A DNA stretch of 64,000 bases from an uncultured Pirellulaceae bacterium (GTDB taxonomy: Bacteria; Planctomycetota; Planctomycetia; Pirellulales; Pirellulaceae). The position numbers were made by a program, and so were the translations under genes. Where the stretch lies: NCBI GenBank assembly GCA_937928215.1, contig CALFWL010000016.1:1-64000 (forward strand). The letters run 5' to 3'. Below the pieces are notes generated by a model, which saw nothing but the letters and a program-made list of their open reading frames with translations, did no database searches and had not been told where the DNA came from. Positions 38,269 through 47,751 of this stretch are shown piece by piece (positions within the stretch are counted from its first letter, which is position 1; the number at the start of each line of letters is the position of its first letter).

Positions 38269-38359
38269 ACGCGAGATTTGCCGAATACGATTTGGAGCAG
38301 CACGGCACTTCATTCACACGATACCGAGAATCCAAATCACAACACATGCGAGATAGATA

Positions 38360-39001
38360 ATGGGAATAAAAGAAACGTTTCAGAGCGCCGTTAGCGTCGC
38401 CGAAGATTTGCTCTTCGACTTTCGTTACAAGTTCGATACAGCGAAAGTTCTTGAAGTAAAAGATCTCGATATTAGTTCTGAAGACAAGCAACACAGTGTT
38501 CGCTATAAGCCGACGCGAGTACGCTATTTTCGAAAATTGATGCAAGCCGTTGCTCTGCCTAAGTCTGCGACGTTTGTCGATGTCGGCTGTGGCAAAGGCC
38601 GGATCCTCATGTTGGCTGCCAAATATGGTTTCCAGAATACCATTGGCCTCGAGTTGTCACCGCAGCTTTGCAAGGTCGCTGAGAGCAATCTTGAGACGTA
38701 TTGCAACCACCATCCGGAGGTCAAGAAACCGAGTGTGATTTGCACAAACGTCCTTGAACATCAGCTCACCGACGACGAAACCATCTTCTTTTTGTTTTGG
38801 CCGTTTGACCGGGAGGTCACTGTTCTGTTTCTGGATTTGCTGAAACAGTCTCTGCTGCGAAATCCACGAGAGCTATGGCTGATCATCAATGAGTTTCAGT
38901 TTCCTGATCTACTGGAAAGCGATACGCAATTCGAAAGAACGCACCTAGTAAAGTACGGTGCCAGCGAATTCCATGTCTTCCATACAACCCCACAAACCTG
39001 A
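38360..39001 (+). CDS. Class I SAM-dependent methyltransferase
   Basis: 'ATFVDVGCGKGRILMLAAKYGFQNTIGLELSPQLCKVAESNLE'. Confidence 0.85.
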   Translation: MGIKETFQSAVSVAEDLLFDFRYKFDTAKVLEVKDLDISSEDKQHSVRYKPTRVRYFRKLMQAVALPKSATFVDVGCGKGRILMLAAKYGFQNTIGLELSPQLCKVAESNLETYCNHHPEVKKPSVICTNVLEHQLTDDETIFFLFWPFDREVTVLFLDLLKQSLLRNPRELWLIINEFQFPDLLESDTQFERTHLVKYGASEFHVFHTTPQT

Positions 39002-39264
39002 GCCGCCAACACCACGCCAAATCTTCTCGGTAACTCCCAGTTGACTAGGGTGAACTTCGGGCTGCGCGGCTTGAACAGATGCCTCCCTCGTCAGTCTTTT
39101 TCCGATGGCACCGCGAGCCCTTTGGTCTGCGCTCGTATCCCGCAAGCGATATCGAAAAACTTTCCAGATTCAGACGTGAAGAATGTCCCTAAACGCCGTG
39201 TTTTAGTGGATCAACATACGTGGACCCAAACTAGTCAGGTTTCGGCCTGCTTGGAACAAATATT

Positions 39265-41181
39265 ATGTGCGGCATCGCTGGAATCCTGAATCTTGACCAG
39301 CGCAAACCGGCGGCCCCGGCTTTGCTTACGGGGATGCTGCGCCGGATTATCCACCGTGGCCCAGACGATGAAGGGATGTTGGTCGATGGTGAGTTGACGA
39401 TGGGGATGCGCAGGCTGAGCATCATCGATCTCGCTGACGGAAAGCAACCCATTCAAAACGAAGATGGACGTTTCTCGGTCATTCTCAATGGCGAGATTTA
39501 TAACTACATCGAACTGCGTCGCGACCTAGAATCACGTGGTCACAAATTCCGCACCAACAGTGACACCGAAGTTATCGTGCATCTGTTTGAGGAACACGGA
39601 ACGGAATGTGTTCATCACCTGCGCGGTATGTTTGGCTTCGCTGTGTGGGATCATCAGAAGCACGAGCTGTTCATCTTTCGGGATCGTCTGGGCATCAAGC
39701 CGCTTTATTATTCGCTGCAAGATAATACCCTCGCGTTTGGTTCCGAGATTAAATCGCTATTGGCGTTACCCTGGATCAATCCGACGATCGACTACGCAGC
39801 ACTCAACGAGTTCCTTTCTCTCAAGTACGTTCCAGCACCACGAACACTTTTTCAGGGCATTGCTTCGTTGCCGTCGGGCCACATGATTTCCGTCCGGCAA
39901 GGAACAGTCGAAGTCAAAAAGTATTGGGATATTTCCTTTGCTGAGAAACTGGATTTCGTCAGCGAAGCCGATGCGGTTGACCAGTTGCTCGAAAAATTGC
40001 GAGAGGCCGTGCGGTTGCGTTTACGTTCGGACGTTCCTTTCGGTGCGTTTTTGAGCGGTGGATTGGATTCCAGTGTGATTGTGGCTTTGATGTCCGAGCA
40101 GATGGACATGCCTGTCAATACGTTTTCGGCTGGATTCTCCGGATCCGACGGGCAAGACGAACTTCCTTACGCGAGACAGGTCGCTGAAACGTTTGGCTGC
40201 AATCATCACGAGGTGCTTGTCGGAGCGAAAGAGTTTTTGGAACATGCCGATCAAGTAATGTGGCATCTGGAAATGCCGATCGCCGACCAAGCTACCGTCG
40301 CGACTCACATGGTGGCAGCACTTGCTCGCAAGCACGTAAAAATGGTTCTGACGGGTGAAGGTGGCGACGAGCTGTTCGCCGGATACGCGCGCTACGTTGG
40401 TGAAACTCATGCCTCCAAGTTCGGCTGGCTACCGGGATCGCTGTCAGCAATGATCCGGGGCAGTGCCAAACGCTTGCCCGGATTGAGACGCCAAAAAATC
40501 GCCCTGCACGCGCTGCTGCAAAACGGTGAAGCGGCTCGTTTTTCAAATTGGTTTCCGTTGTTCAATGGAGACGCCAAACGTCAGGTTGTTGCTGAGCGTT
40601 TTAAGTCGGCTTCAACCAACGTGGTGGCTTCTTTTGAACAATACCTTAACCAGTGTGACGCGCAATCGCCAGTTGAGCGGATGCTGTATGTTGATTCCAA
40701 AACGTGGCTTCCCGATTACTTGCTGCTTCGCGGCGACAAGCTGACGATGGCCAATTCGATTGAAGGCCGCGTGCCGTTGCTGGATCACGAGGTGGTTGAG
40801 TTCGCTGCGAAGCTTCCTGCGAAATGGAAGCTCAATGGATCGACACGGAAGTACCTGCTGAAAAAAGTCGCAGCCAAGCTTCTTCCCGACGAAATCATCA
40901 ACCGAAAAAAGCAGGGCTTCCCAATCCCGATCGAACGGTGGCTCAAAGCAGAAGCTAACGAAATGATGCGCGACCTGCTTTCAACGGATACGCTAAACCG
41001 ACGCGAGCTGTTCGATCCAAAAGTCGTTTCCAGGTTGATGCAGCGCCACGAAAGTGGATACGCCGATTATTCGACCGAACTTTGGGGGTTGATGAGTATT
41101 GAAATCTGGCAACGTCAGTTTATTGACGCTGATCACAGCCAGTCGCAACCGAACGTGGCCGAAGTTGTCACCACGCGCTGA
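39265..41181 (+). CDS. asnB: Asparagine synthase (glutamine-hydrolysing) family protein
   Basis: 'MCGIAGILNLDQRKPAAP', 'RRLSIIDLADGKQPIQNEDG', 'VPFGAFLSGGLDSSVIVALM', 'MVLTGEGGDELFAGYARY'. Confidence 0.93.
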   Translation: MCGIAGILNLDQRKPAAPALLTGMLRRIIHRGPDDEGMLVDGELTMGMRRLSIIDLADGKQPIQNEDGRFSVILNGEIYNYIELRRDLESRGHKFRTNSDTEVIVHLFEEHGTECVHHLRGMFGFAVWDHQKHELFIFRDRLGIKPLYYSLQDNTLAFGSEIKSLLALPWINPTIDYAALNEFLSLKYVPAPRTLFQGIASLPSGHMISVRQGTVEVKKYWDISFAEKLDFVSEADAVDQLLEKLREAVRLRLRSDVPFGAFLSGGLDSSVIVALMSEQMDMPVNTFSAGFSGSDGQDELPYARQVAETFGCNHHEVLVGAKEFLEHADQVMWHLEMPIADQATVATHMVAALARKHVKMVLTGEGGDELFAGYARYVGETHASKFGWLPGSLSAMIRGSAKRLPGLRRQKIALHALLQNGEAARFSNWFPLFNGDAKRQVVAERFKSASTNVVASFEQYLNQCDAQSPVERMLYVDSKTWLPDYLLLRGDKLTMANSIEGRVPLLDHEVVEFAAKLPAKWKLNGSTRKYLLKKVAAKLLPDEIINRKKQGFPIPIERWLKAEANEMMRDLLSTDTLNRRELFDPKVVSRLMQRHESGYADYSTELWGLMSIEIWQRQFIDADHSQSQPNVAEVVTTR

Positions 41182-41208
41182 TGAGTTTGTTGTTAAAGGG
41201 AGGATCGT

Positions 41209-42060
41209 ATGTCTACTGCTGAAATTGATGACGTTGAAGTCGAATCTCACGAAATCGATGTCGTTGATGTACTGACTGCAGCCGAGTTTCGGTCGAACTA
41301 CATCAATCGTAAAAAACCCGTCAAGATAACGGGAATGATGCAGTCGTGGCCCGCGATGCACAAATGGAGCTTCGAATTCTTCAGCCAATTGAACGCCGAG
41401 TCCGCAGTTCACTTGGAAGAAGGCAATGTGATGCAGTCGGAGACTCAGTTTCGCAAGTCGAACTTTCAGGAGTTTGTGAACGGCTTGATCGCAGGTGACG
41501 CTCAAGGGTATCTCTCCGTGTTTCGAATCTTCGACTTCTTTCCTCAACTTCGAGAAGACGTTGACTTTTCAATTCTTGATCAGTTCAAGACAAAATCATC
41601 AACATCAGGTTGGCTTGGCCCCAAGGGTACGGTCACGGGTTACCACATTGATTGGGGGGATAACATTTTGGCTCAGGTTGTCGGTCGCAAGTGTCTGCAT
41701 CTGGCCGCCCCCGAGGAGACTCCCAACATGTACGTTAGCCGAAAGTTTGATCAGGGAACGACGATTAGTGATGTTGACCTTGAAAATGTCGACGAAGGAA
41801 GGTTTCCTCGATTTTCGAACGTCAGGCACCAGCGTGTGATTCTGCATCCGGGTGAAATGATTTTTATTCCACGTGGCTGGTGGCATCATGTGCGGTCGCT
41901 CGATGCGTCGGTAAGCGTCAGCAACATTGGGTACGACCTGAAGAGCATTGTGCGCGATCTCGTACCCCATCGTGCGAAACAGATTTTGCATGATGCCGGA
42001 TTTTGGAAATGTGATTGCACCTGCCATGTGATTCGCGATGGAAAGTGGATCAAAAAATAA
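41209..42060 (+). CDS. Cupin-like/JmjC-type Fe(II)/2OG oxygenase candidate
   Basis: 'KPVKITGMMQSWPAMHKW', metal motif HxD in 'TGYHIDWGDN', distal His in 'MIFIPRGWWHHVRSLDASVSVS'. Confidence 0.82.
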   Translation: MSTAEIDDVEVESHEIDVVDVLTAAEFRSNYINRKKPVKITGMMQSWPAMHKWSFEFFSQLNAESAVHLEEGNVMQSETQFRKSNFQEFVNGLIAGDAQGYLSVFRIFDFFPQLREDVDFSILDQFKTKSSTSGWLGPKGTVTGYHIDWGDNILAQVVGRKCLHLAAPEETPNMYVSRKFDQGTTISDVDLENVDEGRFPRFSNVRHQRVILHPGEMIFIPRGWWHHVRSLDASVSVSNIGYDLKSIVRDLVPHRAKQILHDAGFWKCDCTCHVIRDGKWIKK

Positions 42061-43172
42061 TGAACTCATTGAAACCCACCAATGAGAAGCTGTGTGAGAG
42101 TCGAGATCGCCCTATGCCAATCAACAAAATATTTGAACTAACATCCCAGTGCGGTTGGAATGAGTACGTGCTTCAGCATCCCCAGGGATCGATCTTTCAC
42201 ACGCGGGAAATGTATCAGGTTTTTGCGAACACGCCGCGCCATGAACCTATGTTCAACGGCTATCGAGATTCCACCGGGAAAATTATTGCGATGCTGTGTG
42301 CTGTCAAGATTGACACCATTGGTGGCGCGATGTCCAGTCTGGCGTCTCGGTCCGTGATGTTTGCAGAACCAATTTGCGATGACTCCGACGAAGGCATCAT
42401 GGCATTAAAAAAACTGATCGAGCATCACGATCTGGAATGGGGTCGCAAGACTCTGTTTACCGAAATTCGTTTGCACAACGCACCAGGGGCCGAACGTATT
42501 GCCTTAGAAGGTTGCGGATACGACCACCTCGAATATTTGAACTATGTCAATGATCTTTCTGACGGGCAGCATGTACTGGCATCGAAGATCAAGAAAACGT
42601 TTCGAAAAATTCGCACAGCACGACGACGCGGAATGACTGTCGATCAGGCAAGCACGCCCGACATGCTACTGCGCGTTTATCGACAAATTCAGTCCAGTTA
42701 TTCGCGTGCCAAAGTCCCTGTAGCTCCGCTTCAGTTGTTCGAATCGGCGGTTCAGTTTTTGCCCAATGACTCGATCCAGCTTCGCGTCGGAAGCCTTGAC
42801 GGTACGGATGTCGCGTCGGCCGTTGGTCTGATATTTAAAGATCGATATTACGCTTGGTACAACGGGACGACTCGCCCTCAAGGGGTTTCGGCAACCGCTA
42901 CCGTTGTGTGGGATGAGATCGAGGCAGCGTGCCGGCTTGGGTTGACGCAATATGATTTTGGCGGTGCAGGATGGCCAGACGAGGACTTTGGCCCACGAAA
43001 ATTTAAGTCTCGATTTGGTGGTGAACTTGTATCACACGGTCGTTATCGAAAGGTTGGTTCTCCTTTGAAGCTGGCGTTGGCCAAGGGAGGTTATGGTCTG
43101 TTCCGTACGTTTCTTGCGAACAGAAGCGATCTTGAGTGTCTGAAGGTTCAACTCGCGAAAGATAGAGAATGA
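42060..43172 (+). CDS. FemAB-like/GNAT aminoacyltransferase-type protein (copy 1)
   Basis: 'YAWYNGTTRPQGVSATATVVWDEIEAACRLGLTQYDFGGAGWPDEDFGPRKFKSRFGGELVSHGRYRKV'; TAATG overlap with upstream stop. Confidence 0.8.
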   Translation: MNSLKPTNEKLCESRDRPMPINKIFELTSQCGWNEYVLQHPQGSIFHTREMYQVFANTPRHEPMFNGYRDSTGKIIAMLCAVKIDTIGGAMSSLASRSVMFAEPICDDSDEGIMALKKLIEHHDLEWGRKTLFTEIRLHNAPGAERIALEGCGYDHLEYLNYVNDLSDGQHVLASKIKKTFRKIRTARRRGMTVDQASTPDMLLRVYRQIQSSYSRAKVPVAPLQLFESAVQFLPNDSIQLRVGSLDGTDVASAVGLIFKDRYYAWYNGTTRPQGVSATATVVWDEIEAACRLGLTQYDFGGAGWPDEDFGPRKFKSRFGGELVSHGRYRKVGSPLKLALAKGGYGLFRTFLANRSDLECLKVQLAKDRE

Positions 43173-44203
43173 ACGAACCTTCCGGATATCGTTTAATCGA
43201 ACCGTCGGACAATCCGCAGCGATGGGACGCCTACGTCGATGCTCATGACAAAGGTACGGTTTTTCACACCACGAAAATGCACCGCGTGTTTGAGCAAACG
43301 CCAAAAAACTCACCGTGGTCGCGAGCGGTTATTAACGACTCGGGCGAAATCGTCGCGATGGTTTGCGCGGTTCGTGTCGAGACGTTTGCCCGCATGGCAA
43401 AGCGATTTGCATCGCGTTCAATCTGGTACTGCGAACCTATCTGTGATGATTCGATCGCAGGAGCCAACGCATTGAGGCTACTGATTCAAGAACACGATCA
43501 GCAGATGCAAAGTCAGACTCTGTTCACGGAGATTCGTCCTCATTTTCGACGCGGTAATGAAAATGCCGTTCTGACGAAGCTTGACTACGAATACAAAGAC
43601 TACTTGAACTACGTCGTCGATCTGGAAAACGATACGGAAACACTTGAGAAAAATCTGAGCAAAAGTTGTCGCAAGCAAATCCGCAAGTGCAGGCAACGCG
43701 GCGTTAGCATTCAAGTTTTGAGCACTCACGATTCCATCGACAAAATGCATGAACTGGTCAAATATAGCTACTGTCGTTCAGGCATGCCTTTAGTCGATCG
43801 ACAGATTTTTCATCATGCTTTGGACGTTTTCGGCGGATCAGTGGTCGATGTCCGTTTGGCTTGGCTATCGAGGCGCGTTGTTGCTGCCGGAATATGTTTG
43901 CGGTTTAAACGTGTTGTCTACGCGTGGTTTGGTGGTTCTTATCGAATTACGGGCCTCACCCCGTTTGCGCTTTTGACATGGGACGAAATCGAATCCGGAC
44001 ATCGCGAAGGCTTCGAACGCTATGACTTTGGTGGTGCTGGTTGGCCAGGAAAGAAATACGGTCCGCGTCACTTCAAGGCAAGTTTTGGCGGTGAGCTAGT
44101 TCACTCTGGGCGTTACCGCAAAATCAACTCGCCGCTGAAGCTGAGAGCAGCCAAACTGGCGTTTGCTTCGATCAGGGCGGTCAAAACGGCGCTCCAGCGA
44201 TGA
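43169..44203 (+). CDS. FemAB-like/GNAT aminoacyltransferase-type protein (copy 2)
   Basis: 'YAWFGGSYRITGLTPFALLTWDEIESGHREGFERYDFGGAGWPGKKYGPRHFKASFGGELVHSGRYRKI'; ATGA overlap with copy 1. Confidence 0.8.
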   Translation: MNEPSGYRLIEPSDNPQRWDAYVDAHDKGTVFHTTKMHRVFEQTPKNSPWSRAVINDSGEIVAMVCAVRVETFARMAKRFASRSIWYCEPICDDSIAGANALRLLIQEHDQQMQSQTLFTEIRPHFRRGNENAVLTKLDYEYKDYLNYVVDLENDTETLEKNLSKSCRKQIRKCRQRGVSIQVLSTHDSIDKMHELVKYSYCRSGMPLVDRQIFHHALDVFGGSVVDVRLAWLSRRVVAAGICLRFKRVVYAWFGGSYRITGLTPFALLTWDEIESGHREGFERYDFGGAGWPGKKYGPRHFKASFGGELVHSGRYRKINSPLKLRAAKLAFASIRAVKTALQR

Positions 44204-44242
44204 TCGGAATCACGCTTGAAATCCACCAGCAGCTTTGAACTC

Positions 44243-45583
44243 ATGGCGGCACCTAAACGTAAAGTCTCAATGACGAAATCCAACAAATATCGAATCTTGA
44301 TGATTCTGGAAAATGAAGGTTATCCAGAGGATTCTCGTGTACTTTTGGAAGCCATCGCGCTTCGTGAAGCAGGGCACCAAGTCACTGTGATCTGCCCCAC
44401 TTCCAAAACTTTCCGTCGCAAGTTTGAGGTGATCGACAACGTCCGGGTTTATCGCTACCCCGCTCCGTTGGAGTTCGACGGCGTGCTTGGGTATGCGTGG
44501 GAGTTTGGATACAGCTTCCTGATGGCGTGGTTTATCTCGTTTTATATTTTGGTGCGGTTCGGGTTCGATGCAATTCATATCCACATGCCGCCCGATTTGA
44601 ATGGGTTCCTCGGTGTCTTCTATCGGTTGCTGGGCAAGAAGTTTGTGATGGATCACCACGACCTGTCGCCAGAGTTGTTTTCAGCACAGGGGAAAACAAG
44701 CGGCATGCTCAAAAAACTGCTGTACTTTTTTGAAAAAACGTCCTGCCGCTGGGCTCACCGTTTGATCGCGACCAACGAATCTCAACGCGATGTCCAGATC
44801 AATCGTTGTGGAGCCTTGGCTGATCATTGCTTTATTGTTCGCAATGGTCCCGCTCAATTTTTCATGGAATCTCACTCGCCATTCGAATACGAGAATTCAA
44901 CCGGACGAAAAATCATCGGTTACGTCGGAATCATGGGTACTCAGGATGGCGTCGATGTCTTGATCCACGCCTTCGACTGTCTAAAAAACAAACTTGGACG
45001 GGACGATTTCTTGGGTGTGTTGATTGGTAACGGCCCTTCGGTCGAAGACTTAAAGCAACTGACCATTGATCTGGGTCTGACAGACAATGTGATTTTCACC
45101 GGCTTGGTCCCCTTTGCCGATGTGCCGAAGTACGTGGCCGGATTTGATATTTGCACGACTCCCGATCCAGTCAACGCCTACAACAGCAGCTGCACAACGA
45201 TCAAGACAATGGAATACATGGCGCTTTCCAAGCCAACAATTTCCTTTCGGACAGTCGAAAACCAAAAGACCGCTGGCCAATCGGCAATCTACGTCGATTC
45301 CGATTGCGACCCGACGCTGTTCGCCAAAGCAATCAAGCAACTTATGGATGCCCCTGACCAGTGCCGACGGCTTGGTGATTTTGGGCGTCAACGGATCGAG
45401 TCAGGCTTGGCGTGGGATCACCAAAAAATGGAACTCGTTCGGCTCTATCAGAGCTTTGGTTCTCCGGGCACGCTGCCCTCGGTCGACGTTTCTGATTCGG
45501 TACTTGGCAAGTTATCAAGAAGCAAAACTGATAAGACGTCGATGTCAAACAATGAAAGCTCAGAGACGGTGACCAGCCAATGA
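44243..45583 (+). CDS. Glycosyltransferase family 4
   Basis: 'ILMILENEGYPEDSRVLLEAIALREAGHQVTVICP', 'HIHMPPDLNGFLGVFYRLLGKKFVMDHHDLSPELF', 'KTMEYMALSKPTISFRTVENQKTAG'. Start 44243 or 44270. Confidence 0.9.
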   Translation: MAAPKRKVSMTKSNKYRILMILENEGYPEDSRVLLEAIALREAGHQVTVICPTSKTFRRKFEVIDNVRVYRYPAPLEFDGVLGYAWEFGYSFLMAWFISFYILVRFGFDAIHIHMPPDLNGFLGVFYRLLGKKFVMDHHDLSPELFSAQGKTSGMLKKLLYFFEKTSCRWAHRLIATNESQRDVQINRCGALADHCFIVRNGPAQFFMESHSPFEYENSTGRKIIGYVGIMGTQDGVDVLIHAFDCLKNKLGRDDFLGVLIGNGPSVEDLKQLTIDLGLTDNVIFTGLVPFADVPKYVAGFDICTTPDPVNAYNSSCTTIKTMEYMALSKPTISFRTVENQKTAGQSAIYVDSDCDPTLFAKAIKQLMDAPDQCRRLGDFGRQRIESGLAWDHQKMELVRLYQSFGSPGTLPSVDVSDSVLGKLSRSKTDKTSMSNNESSETVTSQ

Positions 45584-46761
45584 CTACCCCCAATTCAACC
45601 ATCGGCGCGGTCGTCATCGGCGCGGATTTCCAGTCGCTAGGAGTGGTCCGCAGTCTTGTGTCGGAAGGCATTCCCGTATTTCTGGTCGAACATGAACGGG
45701 GCATCGCTCGCCGTTCACGGCATGTGCAACGGAGGGCGTCGCGGTTCGAGTTTCTGAAAGACGACGCAAAGACCGTTGAATGGCTCTTGGAGCTGGCAAG
45801 AAAAGAAGGCCTTGAAGGCTGGACGTTGTTTCCGAATGACGATGAGATCGTCAAGTTCCTTGCAGAACATCGCGAACCGTTATCGACCGTTTTTCGATGT
45901 CCACTCCCCGCGTGGGAAATCACCAAAAACATCTACTACAAGCAGCACACGTATCAGAAGGCTCGTAAAATTGGCCTGTCGATGCCTGGCTTTTATGAAG
46001 GTGGTTCCGCTGATGAAATCCTCGCCCAGTCTCCCTTGTTTCCGTTGGTGTTGAAGCCGACGTGCAAGAAGGACTACTATCCGGCGACACACAAAAAGGC
46101 GATCCGAGTTAACGACGAAGCCGAGTTTCGATCTGAGTTCGCAACGATGGCTTCGATTATTCCCCCGGGGATGATCGTGGTACAGGAATTGATTCCGGGC
46201 GGAACCGATGTGCTGTTCTCAGTCGCGACGGTTTTTGATGGCGAGGATCATTTGGTGGCGATGTGTGCTAACCGACTGCGACAACATCCAATGGACTTCG
46301 GGCACGCGACGACTTACGCGGTGTCGGTTGATCGGCCAGAGATGCTACAATTGGCAAAACAGTTACTCAAGGCAATCGGATATTCCGGAATCGCAGAAGT
46401 CGAATTCATGTACGACACGCGAGACGAAAAGTACAAGCTGATCGAAATTAATGCTCGACCTTGGGGTTGGAATACCTTGGCGAAAGCTGCTGGCGTCAAC
46501 ACGCCCGCCACGCTTCATCGCTTCCTTTGTGGATTGCCGGTTGAGAAACAAAACCCAAAAATCGGCGTCAAGTGGATTCGTTTGCTGACGGATTGCCCGA
46601 CGGTTTTGACGGAAGTTTTGAAAGGTCGCATGAGCCCGATCTCGTATCTAAAAACGTTGACAGGCCAGAAAGAGTTCGCCGTCTTTTCGTTTAGAGATCC
46701 GTTGCCATTCATCTACGAAGCATTAATGGCTCCGTACTTGTGGTGGAAAAAGGGTTTCTAA
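45580..46761 (+). CDS. ATP-grasp carboxylate-amine ligase-like protein
   Basis: 'GAVVIGADFQSLGVVRSLVSEGIPVFLVEHE', 'FPLVLKPTCKKDYYPATHKKAIRV', 'VVQELIPGGTDVLFSVATVF', 'IAEVEFMYDTRDEKYKLIEINARPWGWN'. Confidence 0.88.
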   Translation: MTTPNSTIGAVVIGADFQSLGVVRSLVSEGIPVFLVEHERGIARRSRHVQRRASRFEFLKDDAKTVEWLLELARKEGLEGWTLFPNDDEIVKFLAEHREPLSTVFRCPLPAWEITKNIYYKQHTYQKARKIGLSMPGFYEGGSADEILAQSPLFPLVLKPTCKKDYYPATHKKAIRVNDEAEFRSEFATMASIIPPGMIVVQELIPGGTDVLFSVATVFDGEDHLVAMCANRLRQHPMDFGHATTYAVSVDRPEMLQLAKQLLKAIGYSGIAEVEFMYDTRDEKYKLIEINARPWGWNTLAKAAGVNTPATLHRFLCGLPVEKQNPKIGVKWIRLLTDCPTVLTEVLKGRMSPISYLKTLTGQKEFAVFSFRDPLPFIYEALMAPYLWWKKGF

Positions 46762-46894
46762 AACGAAAGCTGGGCGATTGCTCTTTCGCACGCCCAAACC
46801 ACGGAACAAGCCGACGATCGGTTTGACTAAAAATCAAAACTTCGGATCTCAAAGATCACAGCTCAACCCAAATTAGCTCATTAACAACCAGGAA

Positions 46895-47740
46895 ATGACA
46901 ATCGTGTTGGAATACCTCTCAGAACTTGTATTTTGCTTACTCAGTTTAGCTTCTGTCTGGATGGTCGGTCGCAAATGGGAAATGAGTATTCGCCAATATG
47001 GCGTGTGGTCGATTATCGCAACACTGCTTGGCTTGGGAGTTGTTCTCGCATGTAAAAACTGGCTGCCGGCGTTGCCGTGGATCATCTACACGGGCGTTGG
47101 ATTGGGATTCGTCTGTGCGATCTCGGCTGGAATCATCGCTTACTTTTTCTTCCGTGATCCGGAACGGGTTTCACCAACGGATGAGAACTTGCTGATCTCG
47201 CCCGCGGACGGACGAATCGTCTACATCAAAAAAATCTCTAACGGAGAATTCCCGTTCGCATTAAAGAAGGGGAACACGATTCCACTTGAGAACTTTTCAA
47301 AGATCAATTTGATTCCGACCGAAGGCTGGCAAATCGGCATCGCGATGAATTTCCTCGACGTTCACGTGAACCGCAGCCCGATCAAGGGAAAGGTCACCAT
47401 GGTCGAACGAATTCCGGGCGAGTTCAAATCGCTCAAGCACATCAAGTCGCTGCTTGAGAATGAGCGAATGTTATTGGTGCTGGAAGGCGAGAAGATCCGC
47501 GTGGGCATGGTTCAGATCGCCTCGCGTCTGGTGCGTAGAATCGTTCCATACGTGAAACCCGAAGAGATGGTGGAAACTGGAAAAAGAGTCGGCATGATTC
47601 GCTTTGGTTCGCAAGTCGATCTCTTGATCCCCACCGTTGATGGCCTCGAGTTGCTGGTCAACGAGAAAGACGAAGTCATCGCCGGCGAGTCAATTCTTGG
47701 ACGTTTTGATTTTGACAAAATTGAAAAAACCAAAGGTTGA
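46895..47740 (+). CDS. psd: Phosphatidylserine decarboxylase
   Basis: 'FFRDPERVSPTDENLLISPADGRIVYIKKI', 'MNFLDVHVNRSPIKGKV', pyruvoyl-site-like 'MIRFGSQVDLLIP'. Confidence 0.9.
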   Translation: MTIVLEYLSELVFCLLSLASVWMVGRKWEMSIRQYGVWSIIATLLGLGVVLACKNWLPALPWIIYTGVGLGFVCAISAGIIAYFFFRDPERVSPTDENLLISPADGRIVYIKKISNGEFPFALKKGNTIPLENFSKINLIPTEGWQIGIAMNFLDVHVNRSPIKGKVTMVERIPGEFKSLKHIKSLLENERMLLVLEGEKIRVGMVQIASRLVRRIVPYVKPEEMVETGKRVGMIRFGSQVDLLIPTVDGLELLVNEKDEVIAGESILGRFDFDKIEKTKG

Positions 47741-47751
47741 GCGAACGTGCA

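Noticed and set aside
39002-39264. 263-bp gap before asnB considered as a degraded gene or regulatory RNA
   Set aside because: No repeat match, no clear hairpin-plus-T-tract, and no coherent ORF found; insufficient support.
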